This document shows, in pieces, positions 26,947 through 36,047 of a DNA stretch of 64,000 bases (the stretch's first letter is position 1; every line of letters starts with the position of its first letter). This DNA is from Variovorax boronicumulans (GTDB lineage: Bacteria; Pseudomonadota; Gammaproteobacteria; Burkholderiales; Burkholderiaceae_C). The position numbers and the translations under genes are program-made. Where the stretch lies: contig NZ_JAUSSG010000001.1 in the NCBI RefSeq assembly GCF_030812215.1, positions 248,001 through 312,000 of the forward strand, in the 5' to 3' direction. A model generated the notes under the pieces. The model was not told where the DNA came from. It saw nothing but the letters and a program-made list of their open reading frames with translations, and made no database searches.

Positions 26947-28100
26947 ACGCCTCCGTCACGCCCATCGGCGCCGCCCCGAGCGCCGCGCGCGCGCCAGCCC
27001 CCATTTCATCGGTCGAGGAGATCGTCGCCGAGCTGGCCGCGGGCCGCATGGTGATCCTGGTGGACGAGGAAGACCGCGAGAACGAAGGCGACATCGTCAT
27101 CGCGGCCGACCACATCACGCCCGAAGCCATCAATTTCATGGCCCGCCATGCGCGCGGCCTCATCTGCCTCACGCTCTCGCGCGAAATGTGCGAGCGGCTG
27201 CAGCTGCCGCCGATGGTCCAGCGCAACGGCGCCAAGCATTCGACCGCCTTCACCGTGTCCATCGAAGCGGCAGAAGGCGTGACCACCGGCATCTCTGCCG
27301 CCGACCGCGCCCGCACCGTGCAGGCGGCCGTCGCGCGCAATGCCGTGGCCGCCGACCTGGTGCAGCCCGGCCACATCTTCCCGCTGCAGGCGGTGGACGG
27401 CGGCGTGCTGATGCGCGCCGGCCATACCGAAGCCGGCTGCGACCTCGCCGCCATGGCCGGCTGCTCGCCCGCCTCGGTGATCTGCGAGGTGATGAACGAA
27501 GACGGCACCATGGCCCGCCTGCCCGACCTGCAGGTCTTCGCGGCCGAGCACGACATCAAGATCGGCACCATCGCCGCGCTCATCGAGCACAGGAGCCGCG
27601 TCGAATCGCTGGTCGAGAAGGTCGGCTGCCGCGAGATTCAAACCGCCTGGGGCGCCTTCACCGCCCACGCCTTCATCGACAAGCCCAGCCGCGGGGTGCA
27701 CCTGGCGCTCGTGCGCGGCAAGTGGGCGCCTGAAGACACGGTGTCGGTGCGCGTGCACGAGCCGCTCTCGGTGCTCGATGCGCTCGAAATCAACCGCTCG
27801 CTGCACTCCTGGAGCCTGGACGCCAGCCTCTCGCACATCGCGACCGAGGGCAAGGGCGTGGCCGTGCTGCTGAATTGCGGCGAGACAGCCGGCGAGCTGC
27901 TCGCGCAGTTCGACGGCACCGCGCGCCCGGCGCAAGCGCCCGAGCGCGGCCGCATGGACCTGCGCAGCTACGGCATCGGCGCACAGATCCTGCGCGAATG
28001 CGGCGTGCACAAGATGAACCTGCTGGGCACGCCGCGTCGCATGCCCAGCATGGCAGCGGGCTACGGCCTCGAAATCGCCGGCTACCTCACGAAAGACTGA
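26943..28100 (+). CDS. ribB: 3,4-dihydroxy-2-butanone-4-phosphate synthase with degenerate GTP cyclohydrolase II-like domain
   Basis: The N-terminal domain (to about residue 225) is a normal DHBP synthase: [19 protein letters not shown] and [13 protein letters not shown] carry the metal and substrate residues. It converts ribulose 5-phosphate to the four-carbon riboflavin precursor. The C-terminal 160 residues align with GTP cyclohydrolase II in overall pattern, but where RibA has its zinc cysteines (SECLTGD...RCDCG), this protein has [19 protein letters not shown] and no such cysteines. The arginine/tyrosine catalytic section is also unlike RibA. It is therefore probably RibBX-like, with DHBP synthase activity only, and a functional RibA should be encoded elsewhere. 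It overlaps ribE by ATGA and precedes ribH by 6 bases. Confidence 0.9.
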   Translation: MNASVTPIGAAPSAARAPAPISSVEEIVAELAAGRMVILVDEEDRENEGDIVIAADHITPEAINFMARHARGLICLTLSREMCERLQLPPMVQRNGAKHSTAFTVSIEAAEGVTTGISAADRARTVQAAVARNAVAADLVQPGHIFPLQAVDGGVLMRAGHTEAGCDLAAMAGCSPASVICEVMNEDGTMARLPDLQVFAAEHDIKIGTIAALIEHRSRVESLVEKVGCREIQTAWGAFTAHAFIDKPSRGVHLALVRGKWAPEDTVSVRVHEPLSVLDALEINRSLHSWSLDASLSHIATEGKGVAVLLNCGETAGELLAQFDGTARPAQAPERGRMDLRSYGIGAQILRECGVHKMNLLGTPRRMPSMAAGYGLEIAGYLTKD

Positions 28101-28106
28101 CCGACC

Positions 28107-28568
28107 ATGCAAGGTTCAAACAAGGGCGAAATCGCGCTCAACGGCAAGGGCCTGCGCATCGGCATCGTGCAGGCACGCTTCAACGCCGACATCACCGATG
28201 CGCTGGCAGCGGCCTGCCTCGCCGAGCTCGAAGCGCTGGGCGTGGCTGCGGCCGACATCCATCACCTGAAGGTGCCCGGCGCACTCGAAGTGCCCGTGGC
28301 GCTGCAGGCGCTGGCCGAGCGAGGCGGCTACCACGCGCTCGTCGCGCTGGGCTGCATCATCCGCGGCGAGACCTACCACTTCGAACTGGTGGCCAACGAA
28401 TCGGGCGCGAGCGTGAGCCGCATCGCGCTCGATTACCGCCTTCCCATCGCCAACGCGATCCTCACCACCGAAAACCTCGAGCAGGCCGTCGCACGGCAGA
28501 CCGACAAGGGCCGCGATGCAGCCCAGGTCGCCGTCGAGATGGCGCAACTGCTGGCCACCCTTTCATGA
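28107..28568 (+). CDS. ribH: 6,7-dimethyl-8-ribityllumazine synthase
   Basis: RibH condenses the RibD/phosphatase product with the RibB product to make lumazine, and usually forms pentamers or 60-mers. The 153-residue protein has the usual [12 protein letters not shown] and [18 protein letters not shown] motifs. It sits between ribB (6-base gap) and nusB, whose start overlaps the ribH stop by ATGA. The rib-nusB linkage is widely conserved in proteobacteria. Confidence 0.96.
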   Translation: MQGSNKGEIALNGKGLRIGIVQARFNADITDALAAACLAELEALGVAAADIHHLKVPGALEVPVALQALAERGGYHALVALGCIIRGETYHFELVANESGASVSRIALDYRLPIANAILTTENLEQAVARQTDKGRDAAQVAVEMAQLLATLS

Positions 28569-29101
28569 CCGAAGACACCACCAAGGCAGGCGGCGCCAAG
28601 CCCCGCCAGTCGCGCACGGGCCTCACCAGCACCGGCGCACGCAAGGCTTCGGCCAAGTCCAACCGCAGCCGCGCACGCGAGTTCGCGCTGCAGGCGCTCT
28701 ACCAGCACCTGGTGGGCCGCAACGACCCGACCGACATCGACCACTTCACGCGCGACCTCGCGGGCTTTCACAAGGCCGACGCCGCGCACTACGACGCGCT
28801 GCTGCACGGCTCGATCGACAACGCCGAGCAGCTCGATGCGCTGATCCGTCCGCTGCTCGACCGCAAGTTCGAGGAAATCTCGCCCATCGAGCACGCCGTG
28901 ATGTGGATCGGTGTGTACGAGTTCCAGAACTGCCCCGACGTGCCTTGGCGCGTGGTGCTCAACGAGTGCATCGAGCTCGCCAAGGAATTCGGCGGCACCG
29001 ACGGCCACAAGTACGTGAACGCCGTGCTCAACGGGCTGGCGCCGCAGCTGCGTCCGCTCGAAGTGGAAGCGGATCGCGCTTCCGGCAAGGCCAAGGCATG
29101 A
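28565..29101 (+). CDS. nusB: Transcription antitermination factor NusB
   Basis: NusB binds boxA RNA with NusE (S10) and promotes rRNA operon antitermination. The 178-residue protein has a Lys/Arg/Ser-rich N-terminal tail of about 38 residues before the conserved [12 protein letters not shown] helix. The C-terminal half has [14 protein letters not shown] and [30 protein letters not shown], characteristic of NusB. The start overlaps ribH and the stop overlaps the next gene, each by ATGA. Confidence 0.96.
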   Translation: MTEDTTKAGGAKPRQSRTGLTSTGARKASAKSNRSRAREFALQALYQHLVGRNDPTDIDHFTRDLAGFHKADAAHYDALLHGSIDNAEQLDALIRPLLDRKFEEISPIEHAVMWIGVYEFQNCPDVPWRVVLNECIELAKEFGGTDGHKYVNAVLNGLAPQLRPLEVEADRASGKAKA

Positions 29102-30294
29102 GGATCTCGACGCGCGCGGAGCGCATCGAGCCCTTCTATGTGATGGAGGTGGCGAAGGCTGCTGGTGCGTTGGCGCGCGAAGTGGCGCACACCGACCGGC
29201 CGATGATCTTCCTGAACATCGGCGAGCCCGATTTCACCGCCCCGCCACTGGTGCAGGAAGCCGCGCTGCGCGCCGTGCGCGCCGGTGCCACGCAGTACAC
29301 GCAAGCCACCGGCCTCGACCACCTGCGCGAACGCATCAGCGGCTGGTACTCCCAACGTTTCGGCGTTGACGTGCCCGCCCGCCGCATCGTGGTGACGGCC
29401 GGCGCCTCGGCCGCGTTGCAGCTCGCCTGCCTCGCGCTGATCGAATCGGGCGACGAGATCTTGCTGCCCGACCCGAGCTACCCCTGCAACCGCCACTTCG
29501 TGAGCGCCGCGGACGGCAAGGCCGTGCTCATCCCGACCACGGCCGAAGAGCGCTTCCAGCTCACCGCCGCCAAGGTCGAGGCCGCCTGGACCGACAAGAC
29601 GCGCGGCGTGCTGCTCGCCTCGCCATCGAACCCGACCGGCACCTCGATCGCGCCAGATGAGCTGCGCCGCATCCACAAGGTCGTGTCCGAGCGCGGCGGC
29701 ATCACGTTGATCGACGAGATCTACTTGGGTCTCTCCTACGACGACGCTTTCGGGCAGACGGCGCTGGACATCGACGACAACGTCATCAGCATCAACAGCT
29801 TCAGCAAGTACTTCAACATGACCGGCTGGCGCCTCGGCTGGCTGGTGGTGCCCGAAGTGCTGGTGCCGGTGGTCGAGCGCCTCGCGCAGAACCTCTTCAT
29901 CTGCGCGAGCACGGTGTCGCAATACGCGGCGCTCGCCTGCTTCGAGGATGCGAGCATCGCCGAGTACGAACGCCGCCGCGCCGAGTTCAAGGCGCGCCGC
30001 GACTGGTTCATTCCGCAACTGAACGCACTGGGCCTGAACGTGCCCGTGGTGCCCGATGGCGCCTTCTACGCCTGGGCCGATTGCACCAGCTTTGCCGAAA
30101 AGCTCGGCATCTCGGGCAGTTGGGACTTCGCCTTCGAGACGATGAAACGCGCCCACGTCGCGGTCACGCCCGGCCGCGATTTCGGCACGGCAGAGACCGC
30201 GAAGTTCGTGCGCTTCTCCACCGCGAGTTCGATGGAGCATCTGAAGGAAGCCGTCGAACGCCTGCGCGCGATGGCCGAGAACCGCGCTGCATGA
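29098..30294 (+). CDS. PLP-dependent aminotransferase, class I/II
   Basis: This is a 398-residue fold-type I aminotransferase. The PLP lysine is K237 in [22 protein letters not shown] (residues 178-181), the D/Y of [13 protein letters not shown] and the substrate carboxylate Arg near FVRFSTA are present. Such enzymes, close to aspartate/alanine aminotransferases, exchange amino groups between amino acids and 2-oxoglutarate. The substrate cannot be fixed from sequence; alanine, aspartate or aromatic amino acids are all possible. The gene is linked to nusB and ybgC by ATGA overlaps. Confidence 0.88.
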   Translation: MRISTRAERIEPFYVMEVAKAAGALAREVAHTDRPMIFLNIGEPDFTAPPLVQEAALRAVRAGATQYTQATGLDHLRERISGWYSQRFGVDVPARRIVVTAGASAALQLACLALIESGDEILLPDPSYPCNRHFVSAADGKAVLIPTTAEERFQLTAAKVEAAWTDKTRGVLLASPSNPTGTSIAPDELRRIHKVVSERGGITLIDEIYLGLSYDDAFGQTALDIDDNVISINSFSKYFNMTGWRLGWLVVPEVLVPVVERLAQNLFICASTVSQYAALACFEDASIAEYERRRAEFKARRDWFIPQLNALGLNVPVVPDGAFYAWADCTSFAEKLGISGSWDFAFETMKRAHVAVTPGRDFGTAETAKFVRFSTASSMEHLKEAVERLRAMAENRAA

Positions 30295-30749
30295 GCTACG
30301 CGTTTCCGATCCGCGTCTACTGGGAAGACACCGATGCGGGCGGCATCGTGTTCTACGCCAACTACCTGAAGTTCATGGAGCGCGGGCGCACCGAATGGCT
30401 GCGCTCCCTGGGCGTCGAGCAGCGCAAGCTCAAGGAAGAAACCGGCGGCCAGTTCGTGGTGAGCGAAACACAGCTCAAATACCATCGGCCCTCCCGGCTC
30501 GACGACGAACTGCTGGTCACAGCCGATCTTCAACAACTGGGCACTGCCTCGTTGATAATCGGACAGCAAGTGCTATCAAAAACAGAGCAAGAGCGAACCG
30601 GCGCCGCGGCACCGGTCTTGCTGTGCGAAGGCACGATCCGTATCGGGTGGGTGAACGCCGCCACGCTGCGTCCCGCACGCATCCCTTCCCGGGTTTCGGG
30701 AACCTTCGAGCGCTGCGGCGGCTCCATGACTCAACCTTTCAAGCCATGA
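30291..30749 (+). CDS. ybgC: Tol-Pal system acyl-CoA thioesterase YbgC
   Basis: This is a 152-residue hotdog-fold thioesterase, the usual first gene of tol-pal operons, acting on acyl-CoA or acyl-ACP near the membrane. The active-site segment YWEDTDAGGIVFYANYLKFMERGRTE is intact. Between the central beta strands there is an unusual 10-residue insertion rich in Lys/Glu/Ser (SKTEQERTG), encoded by an AT-rich patch (about 30545-30598) unlike the neighbouring DNA. It overlaps the aminotransferase and tolQ by ATGA at each end. Confidence 0.93.
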   Translation: MSYAFPIRVYWEDTDAGGIVFYANYLKFMERGRTEWLRSLGVEQRKLKEETGGQFVVSETQLKYHRPSRLDDELLVTADLQQLGTASLIIGQQVLSKTEQERTGAAAPVLLCEGTIRIGWVNAATLRPARIPSRVSGTFERCGGSMTQPFKP

Positions 30750-31468
30750 ACCAAGATCTATCCATCATCAACCTCCTGCTCCACGCGAGCTTCGTGGTGC
30801 AACTGGTCGTGCTGCTGCTCGTGATCGTCTCGATTGCCAGCTGGGCCGCGATCATCCGCAAGTACTTCGCGCTGCGGCGCATGCGCGCCCTGAACGACGA
30901 TTTCGAGCGCGAGTTCTGGTCGGGCACCAGCCTGAACGAGCTGTTCGCGTCGGCCGCCCAGAACGCCAAGTTCGCAGGGCCGATGGAGCGCATCTTCGCC
31001 TCGGGCATGCGCGAGTATCAAAAGCTGCGCGAGCGCCACGTGAGCGACCCCGCCACGCTGCTGGACGGCGCCCGCCGCGCCATGCGCGCGAGCTTCCAGC
31101 GCGAGCTCGATGCGGCCGAGCAGAACCTCTCGTTCCTCGCCACCGTCGGTTCGGTGTCGCCGTATGTGGGTCTCTTCGGCACGGTCTGGGGGATCATGCA
31201 TGCCTTCACCGGCCTCGCAGCCCTCGCGCAGGTGACGCTTGCCACCGTGGCGCCCGGCATCGCCGAAGCGCTGGTGGCCACGGCCATCGGCCTCTTCGCC
31301 GCGATTCCTGCGGTGGTCGGCTACAACCGCTTCGCCCGCGAGATCGACAAGATCGCCATTGCCCTCGAAACCTACATCGAGGAGTTCTCCAACATCCTGC
31401 AGCGCAACCTCTCGGCCAATCCGGGCGTGGCCGCCGCAGCAACCACGGTGGCTCCGGCCAACCGCTGA
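30746..31468 (+). CDS. tolQ: Tol-Pal system inner-membrane protein TolQ
   Basis: TolQ is the proton-channel stator subunit that with TolR energises TolA for outer-membrane constriction at division. The 240-residue protein shows the three expected transmembrane helices (about 14-36, 130-152, 165-187) with the conserved VGSVSPYVGLFGTVWGIMHAF and IGLFAAIPAVVGYN segments. ATG 30746 overlaps the ybgC stop. tolR follows after 15 bases. Confidence 0.96.
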   Translation: MNQDLSIINLLLHASFVVQLVVLLLVIVSIASWAAIIRKYFALRRMRALNDDFEREFWSGTSLNELFASAAQNAKFAGPMERIFASGMREYQKLRERHVSDPATLLDGARRAMRASFQRELDAAEQNLSFLATVGSVSPYVGLFGTVWGIMHAFTGLAALAQVTLATVAPGIAEALVATAIGLFAAIPAVVGYNRFAREIDKIAIALETYIEEFSNILQRNLSANPGVAAAATTVAPANR

Positions 31469-31483
31469 GCGGAGTCCGAGCGC

Positions 31484-31924
<441 letters not shown>

Positions 31925-31927
31925 GGC

Positions 31928-32845
31928 ATGTCGCTCGCACTGGATCGCCCCGAGTTCGCGCCGCCCCCGCAGCGCGGCACGCCGCGTGCCGTCGTGCTCG
32001 CCCTCATCGCGCATGCGCTGCTGATCGCGGCGCTGACGTGGGGCGTGCGCTGGCGCAGCGACGCCGACGAAGGCGCCGTCGATGCGGAACTGTGGTCGTC
32101 CACGGTGCAGCAGGCCGCGCCGCGCCTGTCCGCACCGGAGGCACCGACGCCCGCTCCCGCGCCGCCTCCGCCTGCCCCAACGCCACCACCGCCTCCCGCT
32201 GCCAAGGCCCCCGAGCCCGCACCCGCGCCGAAGGCTCCTGACATTGCCCTGGAGCGCGAGAAGAAGCTCAAGGAGCAAAAGGAACAGAAAGAGCGCGAGC
32301 TCGAGCAGCAGCAACAGCAAAAGAAGAAAGAGCTCGAAGCCAAGCAGCGCGCCGAGGACGAGGCGCAGCGCAAGAAGGAACAGCAGCAGAAGCTCGCCGA
32401 CCAGAAGAAGCAGCAGGAAGCCGAGGCCAAGCAGGCCGAAGCCAAGAAAGCCGAGGCCGCCGCGAAGCAGGCCGCCGCCGACCGCGCTGCCACGCTCAAG
32501 CGCATGCAGGGTCTCGCGGGTGCGAGCGGTGCCGACGATTCGAAGGGCACGGCCCTGCGGTCCTCGGGTCCGTCGAGCGGCTATGCCGGACGCATCGCCG
32601 CCGCGGTGCGCCCGAACATCACCTTCCCCGATGCCGACACGGTGAACGGCAACCCCGCCGCCGAATTCGAGGTGAACCTCGCACCCGACGGCACCATCGT
32701 CGGCGTGAAGCTCACCCGCTCCAGCGGCCTGCCCGCCTGGGACGAAGCGGCCGAGCGCGGCCTGCGCAAGACCGACAAGCTGCCGCGCGACACCGACGGG
32801 CGCATCTTCCCGTCGCTGATCGTCTCGCTCAGGCCCAAGCGCTGA
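31928..32845 (+). CDS. tolA: Tol-Pal system protein TolA
   Basis: TolA spans the periplasm to contact outer-membrane partners such as TolB and Pal. The 305-residue protein has one N-terminal transmembrane helix (residues 21-39), a Pro/Ala-rich linker (about 62-103), a long Lys/Glu/Gln/Ala-rich alpha-helical stalk (about 108-195) and a C-terminal TolA/TonB-like domain (ITFPDADTVNGNPAAEFEVNLAPDGTIVG..). No tolB, pal or ybgF follows, unlike most proteobacterial operons; an FtsI-like gene comes next after a hairpin. Confidence 0.94.
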   Translation: MSLALDRPEFAPPPQRGTPRAVVLALIAHALLIAALTWGVRWRSDADEGAVDAELWSSTVQQAAPRLSAPEAPTPAPAPPPPAPTPPPPPAAKAPEPAPAPKAPDIALEREKKLKEQKEQKERELEQQQQQKKKELEAKQRAEDEAQRKKEQQQKLADQKKQQEAEAKQAEAKKAEAAAKQAAADRAATLKRMQGLAGASGADDSKGTALRSSGPSSGYAGRIAAAVRPNITFPDADTVNGNPAAEFEVNLAPDGTIVGVKLTRSSGLPAWDEAAERGLRKTDKLPRDTDGRIFPSLIVSLRPKR

Positions 32846-32853
32846 TTCGCGCC

Positions 32854-32889
32854 AGTTCCGGACAGCCTTTCGCAAGGCTGCCCGGAACT
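32854..32889 (+). terminator. Hairpin ending the rib-tol transcript
   Basis: AGTTCCGG-A-CAGCCTT and AAGGCTG-C-CCGGAACT pair with one mismatch around a TCGC loop. The T tract is poor, and a second weaker stem (GTTGTTG 32892-32898 with CAACAAC 32919-32925) follows, so termination may be partial. Confidence 0.6.
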
Positions 32890-32957
32890 CCGTTGTTGCC
32901 GCGCTGTCTACCCGCGCACAACAACAGCCGGGCTCCGTGCCCGCACAAGAGCGCAAG

Positions 32958-34688
32958 ATGAAATCCACCGGTCGCATCCGCTATGGGAGCAGTCCGCTGC
33001 TCGCCAGTCCCACCCCCGTCTGGCGCAGCAAGTTCATCGTGGCCAGCATCGCCTTCGGCTTCGTTTTGCTGGCCGGCCGGGCCGCCTATGTACAGGTCTT
33101 CAACCACGACTTCTTCCAGCACCAGGGCGAGGTGCGCTACCAGCGTACGCTGGAGCTGCCCGCGAACCGCGGACGCATCCTCGACCGCAATGGGTTGATC
33201 CTCGCTTCGGACATACCGGCGCCCAGCATCTGGGCCATTCCCGAGGACATCGAGCGCGACGATCCCGCCGTGCAGGCCAAGCTCAGGCAGGCGGCCAAGC
33301 TGCTCGGCATGCCGCAGAAGGAGTTCGACAAGAAGCTGGAGGACGAGGACAAGAGCTTCGTCTGGATCAAGCGCCAGGTCGACACCGCCGTCGGCAAGCA
33401 GATCGCCGAACTTGGCATCAAGGGCCTCTACCTGCGCCGCGACTACCGGCGCCAGTACCCCGAGGGCGAGGCGGCCGCGCACCTGGCGGGCTTCACCAAC
33501 GTCGAGGACATCGGGCAGGAAGGCGTCGAGCTCGCCTTCAACGGCGAGCTGGCCGGCAAGGCGGGCTCGCGCCACGTCATCAAGGACCGGCTGGGCCACA
33601 TCGTCGAGGACACCGAGGACCAGGTGCCGCCGACCGACGGTCACGACATCCAGCTGAGCATCGACGACCGCGTGCAGTTCGTCGCCTACGAGAAGATCCG
33701 CGACGCGGTGGTCGCCAACAAGGCCCGGGCGGGCAGCGTGGTGGTGGTCGATGCCGAGACGGGCGAACTGCTCGCCATGGCCAACTACCCGAGCTACGAC
33801 CCGAACGACCGCCGCAACCTCACCGGCGAGCAGCTGCGCAACCGCGCGATGACCGACGTGTTCGAGCCAGGCTCGACGATGAAGCCGATCACCATCGCCA
33901 CCGCGCTGCAACTCGGCCGCGTGACGCCGCAGACCATCATCGACACCAACCCGGGCCGCATCACGGTGGCCGGCGCCACCATCCACGACGACGAGAACTT
34001 CGGCGTGTTGACGGTGCAGGGGGTGATCCAGAAGTCGAGCAACGTGGGCGCCACCAAGATCTCTCAGCGCATGACGGCGCAGGAAATGTGGAACTCGTTC
34101 ACCGCGCTGGGCCTCGGCCAGAAGCCGCAGACGCCCTTCCCCGGCGCGGTGACCGGGCGCCTTCGGCCCTGGAAGTCGTGGCGGCCGATCGAGCAGGCCA
34201 CCATGTCGTATGGCTACGGGCTCTCGGCGTCGCTGTTCCAGATCGCGCATGCCTACACGGCCTTCGCGCACGACGGCGAGGTCATTCCGGTGGGCCTCTT
34301 GAAAAGCACCGACACCGAGCCGCCCGGCGTGCAGGTGTTCTCGCCGCAGGTCGCGAGCGAGGTGCGCAAGATGATGCACATGGCCGCCGCGCCCGGCGGC
34401 ACCGCGCCGCTCGCGCAGACCGAGGGCTACTCGGTCGGCGGCAAGACCGGCACCGCGCACAAGCAGGTCGGCAAGGGCTATGCGAGCAACAAGTACCGCG
34501 CCTGGTACACCGGCATGTCGCCCATCGACAAGCCCCGCATCATCGTCGCGGTGATGATCGACGAGCCGGGTGCGGGCAAGTACTTCGGCGGGCTGGTGGC
34601 GGCGCCGGTGTTCAGCCAGGTGGTGCAGCAGACGCTGCGCATCCTGAACGTGCTGCCCGACCTGCCGGTGGCCTCCATGGCGCACTGA
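32958..34688 (+). CDS. FtsI-type peptidoglycan transpeptidase (class B penicillin-binding protein)
   Basis: This 576-residue class B PBP has an N-terminal cytoplasmic tail, one transmembrane helix (about 24-45) and periplasmic dimer and transpeptidase domains. The penicillin-binding motifs are S306-T-M-K309, S360-S-N362 and K496-T-G498. The N-terminal RYQRTLELPANRGRILDRNG segment is the standard class B dimerisation start. It cross-links peptide stems and would bind beta-lactams. ATG 32958 is preferred; a GTG seven codons upstream is possible. It is not in a dcw cluster, so it is likely a second FtsI homologue (or a PBP2-like division/elongation enzyme) placed after tolQRA. Role not settled by sequence. 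Confidence 0.88.
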   Translation: MKSTGRIRYGSSPLLASPTPVWRSKFIVASIAFGFVLLAGRAAYVQVFNHDFFQHQGEVRYQRTLELPANRGRILDRNGLILASDIPAPSIWAIPEDIERDDPAVQAKLRQAAKLLGMPQKEFDKKLEDEDKSFVWIKRQVDTAVGKQIAELGIKGLYLRRDYRRQYPEGEAAAHLAGFTNVEDIGQEGVELAFNGELAGKAGSRHVIKDRLGHIVEDTEDQVPPTDGHDIQLSIDDRVQFVAYEKIRDAVVANKARAGSVVVVDAETGELLAMANYPSYDPNDRRNLTGEQLRNRAMTDVFEPGSTMKPITIATALQLGRVTPQTIIDTNPGRITVAGATIHDDENFGVLTVQGVIQKSSNVGATKISQRMTAQEMWNSFTALGLGQKPQTPFPGAVTGRLRPWKSWRPIEQATMSYGYGLSASLFQIAHAYTAFAHDGEVIPVGLLKSTDTEPPGVQVFSPQVASEVRKMMHMAAAPGGTAPLAQTEGYSVGGKTGTAHKQVGKGYASNKYRAWYTGMSPIDKPRIIVAVMIDEPGAGKYFGGLVAAPVFSQVVQQTLRILNVLPDLPVASMAH

Positions 34689-34761
34689 TGGCGCACCGAT
34701 GGCGCATCGATTCACCGCCCTCGTTTAGGATCGTCGGCAACTCATTGCCGGCGCTCCTGAC

Positions 34762-35982
34762 ATGGTCGATTTCCCTCCCGCCGTTCGCCTCGAAGACCTG
34801 ACCCCGCTCCCCTACCAGCAGGCCCTGGCCGCCCATCTGCAGGCGAACGAGCCCGAAGTCTGGCGCTGGGCCGCCTCCGCCGAGGCGCGCGAGGAACACG
34901 CCGCAGCCGTGCGCGCCGACCTGCTGCGCAACTCGTACCGGCTCGATGCCGACGCCCACCCCGAGCTGCACGCGCACTGCAACGCGGCGGTGCAGCGCCT
35001 GGGCATCACGGCGCGCGTCGCGCTCTACCAGGCGGGCGACGGCACGATGAATGCCACGCTCTTCTTCCTGCCGGGCGAGGCGCACATCGTGCTCTCGGGT
35101 CCGCTGATGGAACGACTGCAGGGTGCCGAGCTGCAGGCAGTGCTCGGCCATGAACTGGCGCACTACCTGCTGTGGGAGCGCGACGGCGGCAAGTACCACG
35201 TGGTCGACCGCATCCTTCAGGCCGCGGCCGCCGATTCGCGCGCCGACGCGAGCCACCTGCATGCGGCGCGCCGCTACGGCCTCTACACCGAGGCCTTTGC
35301 CGACCGCGGTGCCTGCATCGCCTGCGAGGCGCTAGAACCCGCGGTGACCGCGCTGGTCAAGGTGCAGACGGGGCTGAATCAGGTGAATGCGGCGAGCTAC
35401 CTGCGGCAGGCCGACGAAATCTGCGCCGCGCCCGAGATCCGGACGCGCGGCACCAGCCATCCCGAGGTGTTCGTGCGGGCGCGGGCGCTGCGCCTGTGGA
35501 CCGAGCGCCAGCCCGAGGCCGACGAATGGCTGAGCGGCGCGCTCGAAGGCCCGCTGGACATCGCCACGCTCGACCTGCTCGGGCAGCAGCGCGCCGACGC
35601 GCTGACGCGGGAAACCATTGCCCGGTTGCTGCAACAGCCCTTCCTGCAATCCGATTCGCTGCTGGCCCATGCGCGCCGTTTCTTTCCGAACTTCGCGCCG
35701 CCCTCGGCCCCTTTGCCGCCACCCGCACCGGTGCCGAGCGGCATGCACGACTACCTCGCCAGCGTGCTGGTCGATTTCGTCGCGGCCGACCCGGACCTGG
35801 ACGACATCACGCTCGCCGCCGCGCTCGGCCTCGCCGAATCGATAGGCTGCGCCGCGCAACTTGAAGAGCGCGTCGTCAAGGACATGCGCTTTCCCAAGCG
35901 CAGCCTCACCCGCGTGAAGCGCGATGCCGCCACGCTGCTCGAAAAGGCAGCCGCCCAACACCTGCAAGGCGCCTCCGCATGA
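34762..35982 (+). CDS. Cytoplasmic M48-family zinc metalloprotease
   Basis: This 406-residue protein has no signal peptide or transmembrane helix. The zinc site is HELAH at residues 130-134 (LGHELAHYLLWE), with the downstream EAFADRG (about 177) likely giving the third ligand, the pattern of M48 peptidases. The preceding FLPGEAHIVLSGPLMERLQGAEL fits M48 structure. The C-terminal 200 residues are alpha-helical with a Pro-rich hinge (PPSAPLPPPAPVP near 313-325) and a terminal helical module, not recognised. Its stop codon overlaps a 22-codon mini-ORF that leads into the DUF4011 helicase gene, so the two large genes look co-expressed. A joint function with the helicase, for example processing or activation, is only inference. 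Confidence 0.83.
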   Translation: MVDFPPAVRLEDLTPLPYQQALAAHLQANEPEVWRWAASAEAREEHAAAVRADLLRNSYRLDADAHPELHAHCNAAVQRLGITARVALYQAGDGTMNATLFFLPGEAHIVLSGPLMERLQGAELQAVLGHELAHYLLWERDGGKYHVVDRILQAAAADSRADASHLHAARRYGLYTEAFADRGACIACEALEPAVTALVKVQTGLNQVNAASYLRQADEICAAPEIRTRGTSHPEVFVRARALRLWTERQPEADEWLSGALEGPLDIATLDLLGQQRADALTRETIARLLQQPFLQSDSLLAHARRFFPNFAPPSAPLPPPAPVPSGMHDYLASVLVDFVAADPDLDDITLAAALGLAESIGCAAQLEERVVKDMRFPKRSLTRVKRDAATLLEKAAAQHLQGASA

Positions 35983-36047
35983 GCACCGCGCCGGGCCGCC
36001 CCAAGCAAGCGCGCACCGCAGTGCGAAGCACGAAGGTATTCGAATGA
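35979..36047 (+). CDS. 22-codon linker mini-ORF coupling protease and helicase genes
   Basis: ATG 35979 overlaps the protease stop (ATGA) and the TGA at 36045-36047 overlaps the helicase ATG at 36044 (ATGA). The frame between has no other stop. The peptide (starting MSTAPGRPKQ, ending STKVFE) is basic. It is entirely encoded in a degenerate copy of the GC-rich interspersed repeat, so it may be a coupling device more than a protein. Translation is unproven. Confidence 0.4.
   Translation: MSTAPGRPKQARTAVRSTKVFE
35990..36036 (+). repeat. Interspersed GC-rich repeat, degenerate copy B
   Basis: CCGGGCCGCCCCAAG at the left arm matches copy C exactly, but the central part is missing and the right arm is altered to GCGAAGCACGAAGG. 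CGCAC-CGCA-GTGCG forms a small hairpin. The final GAAGG is well placed (7 bases) to be the ribosome-binding site of the helicase gene. Confidence 0.6.

Noticed and set aside
32581..32845. TonB/TolA-like C-terminus of TolA as a fusion with an extra domain
   Set aside because: The length and layout are normal for TolA: anchor, helical stalk and C-terminal TolA domain.
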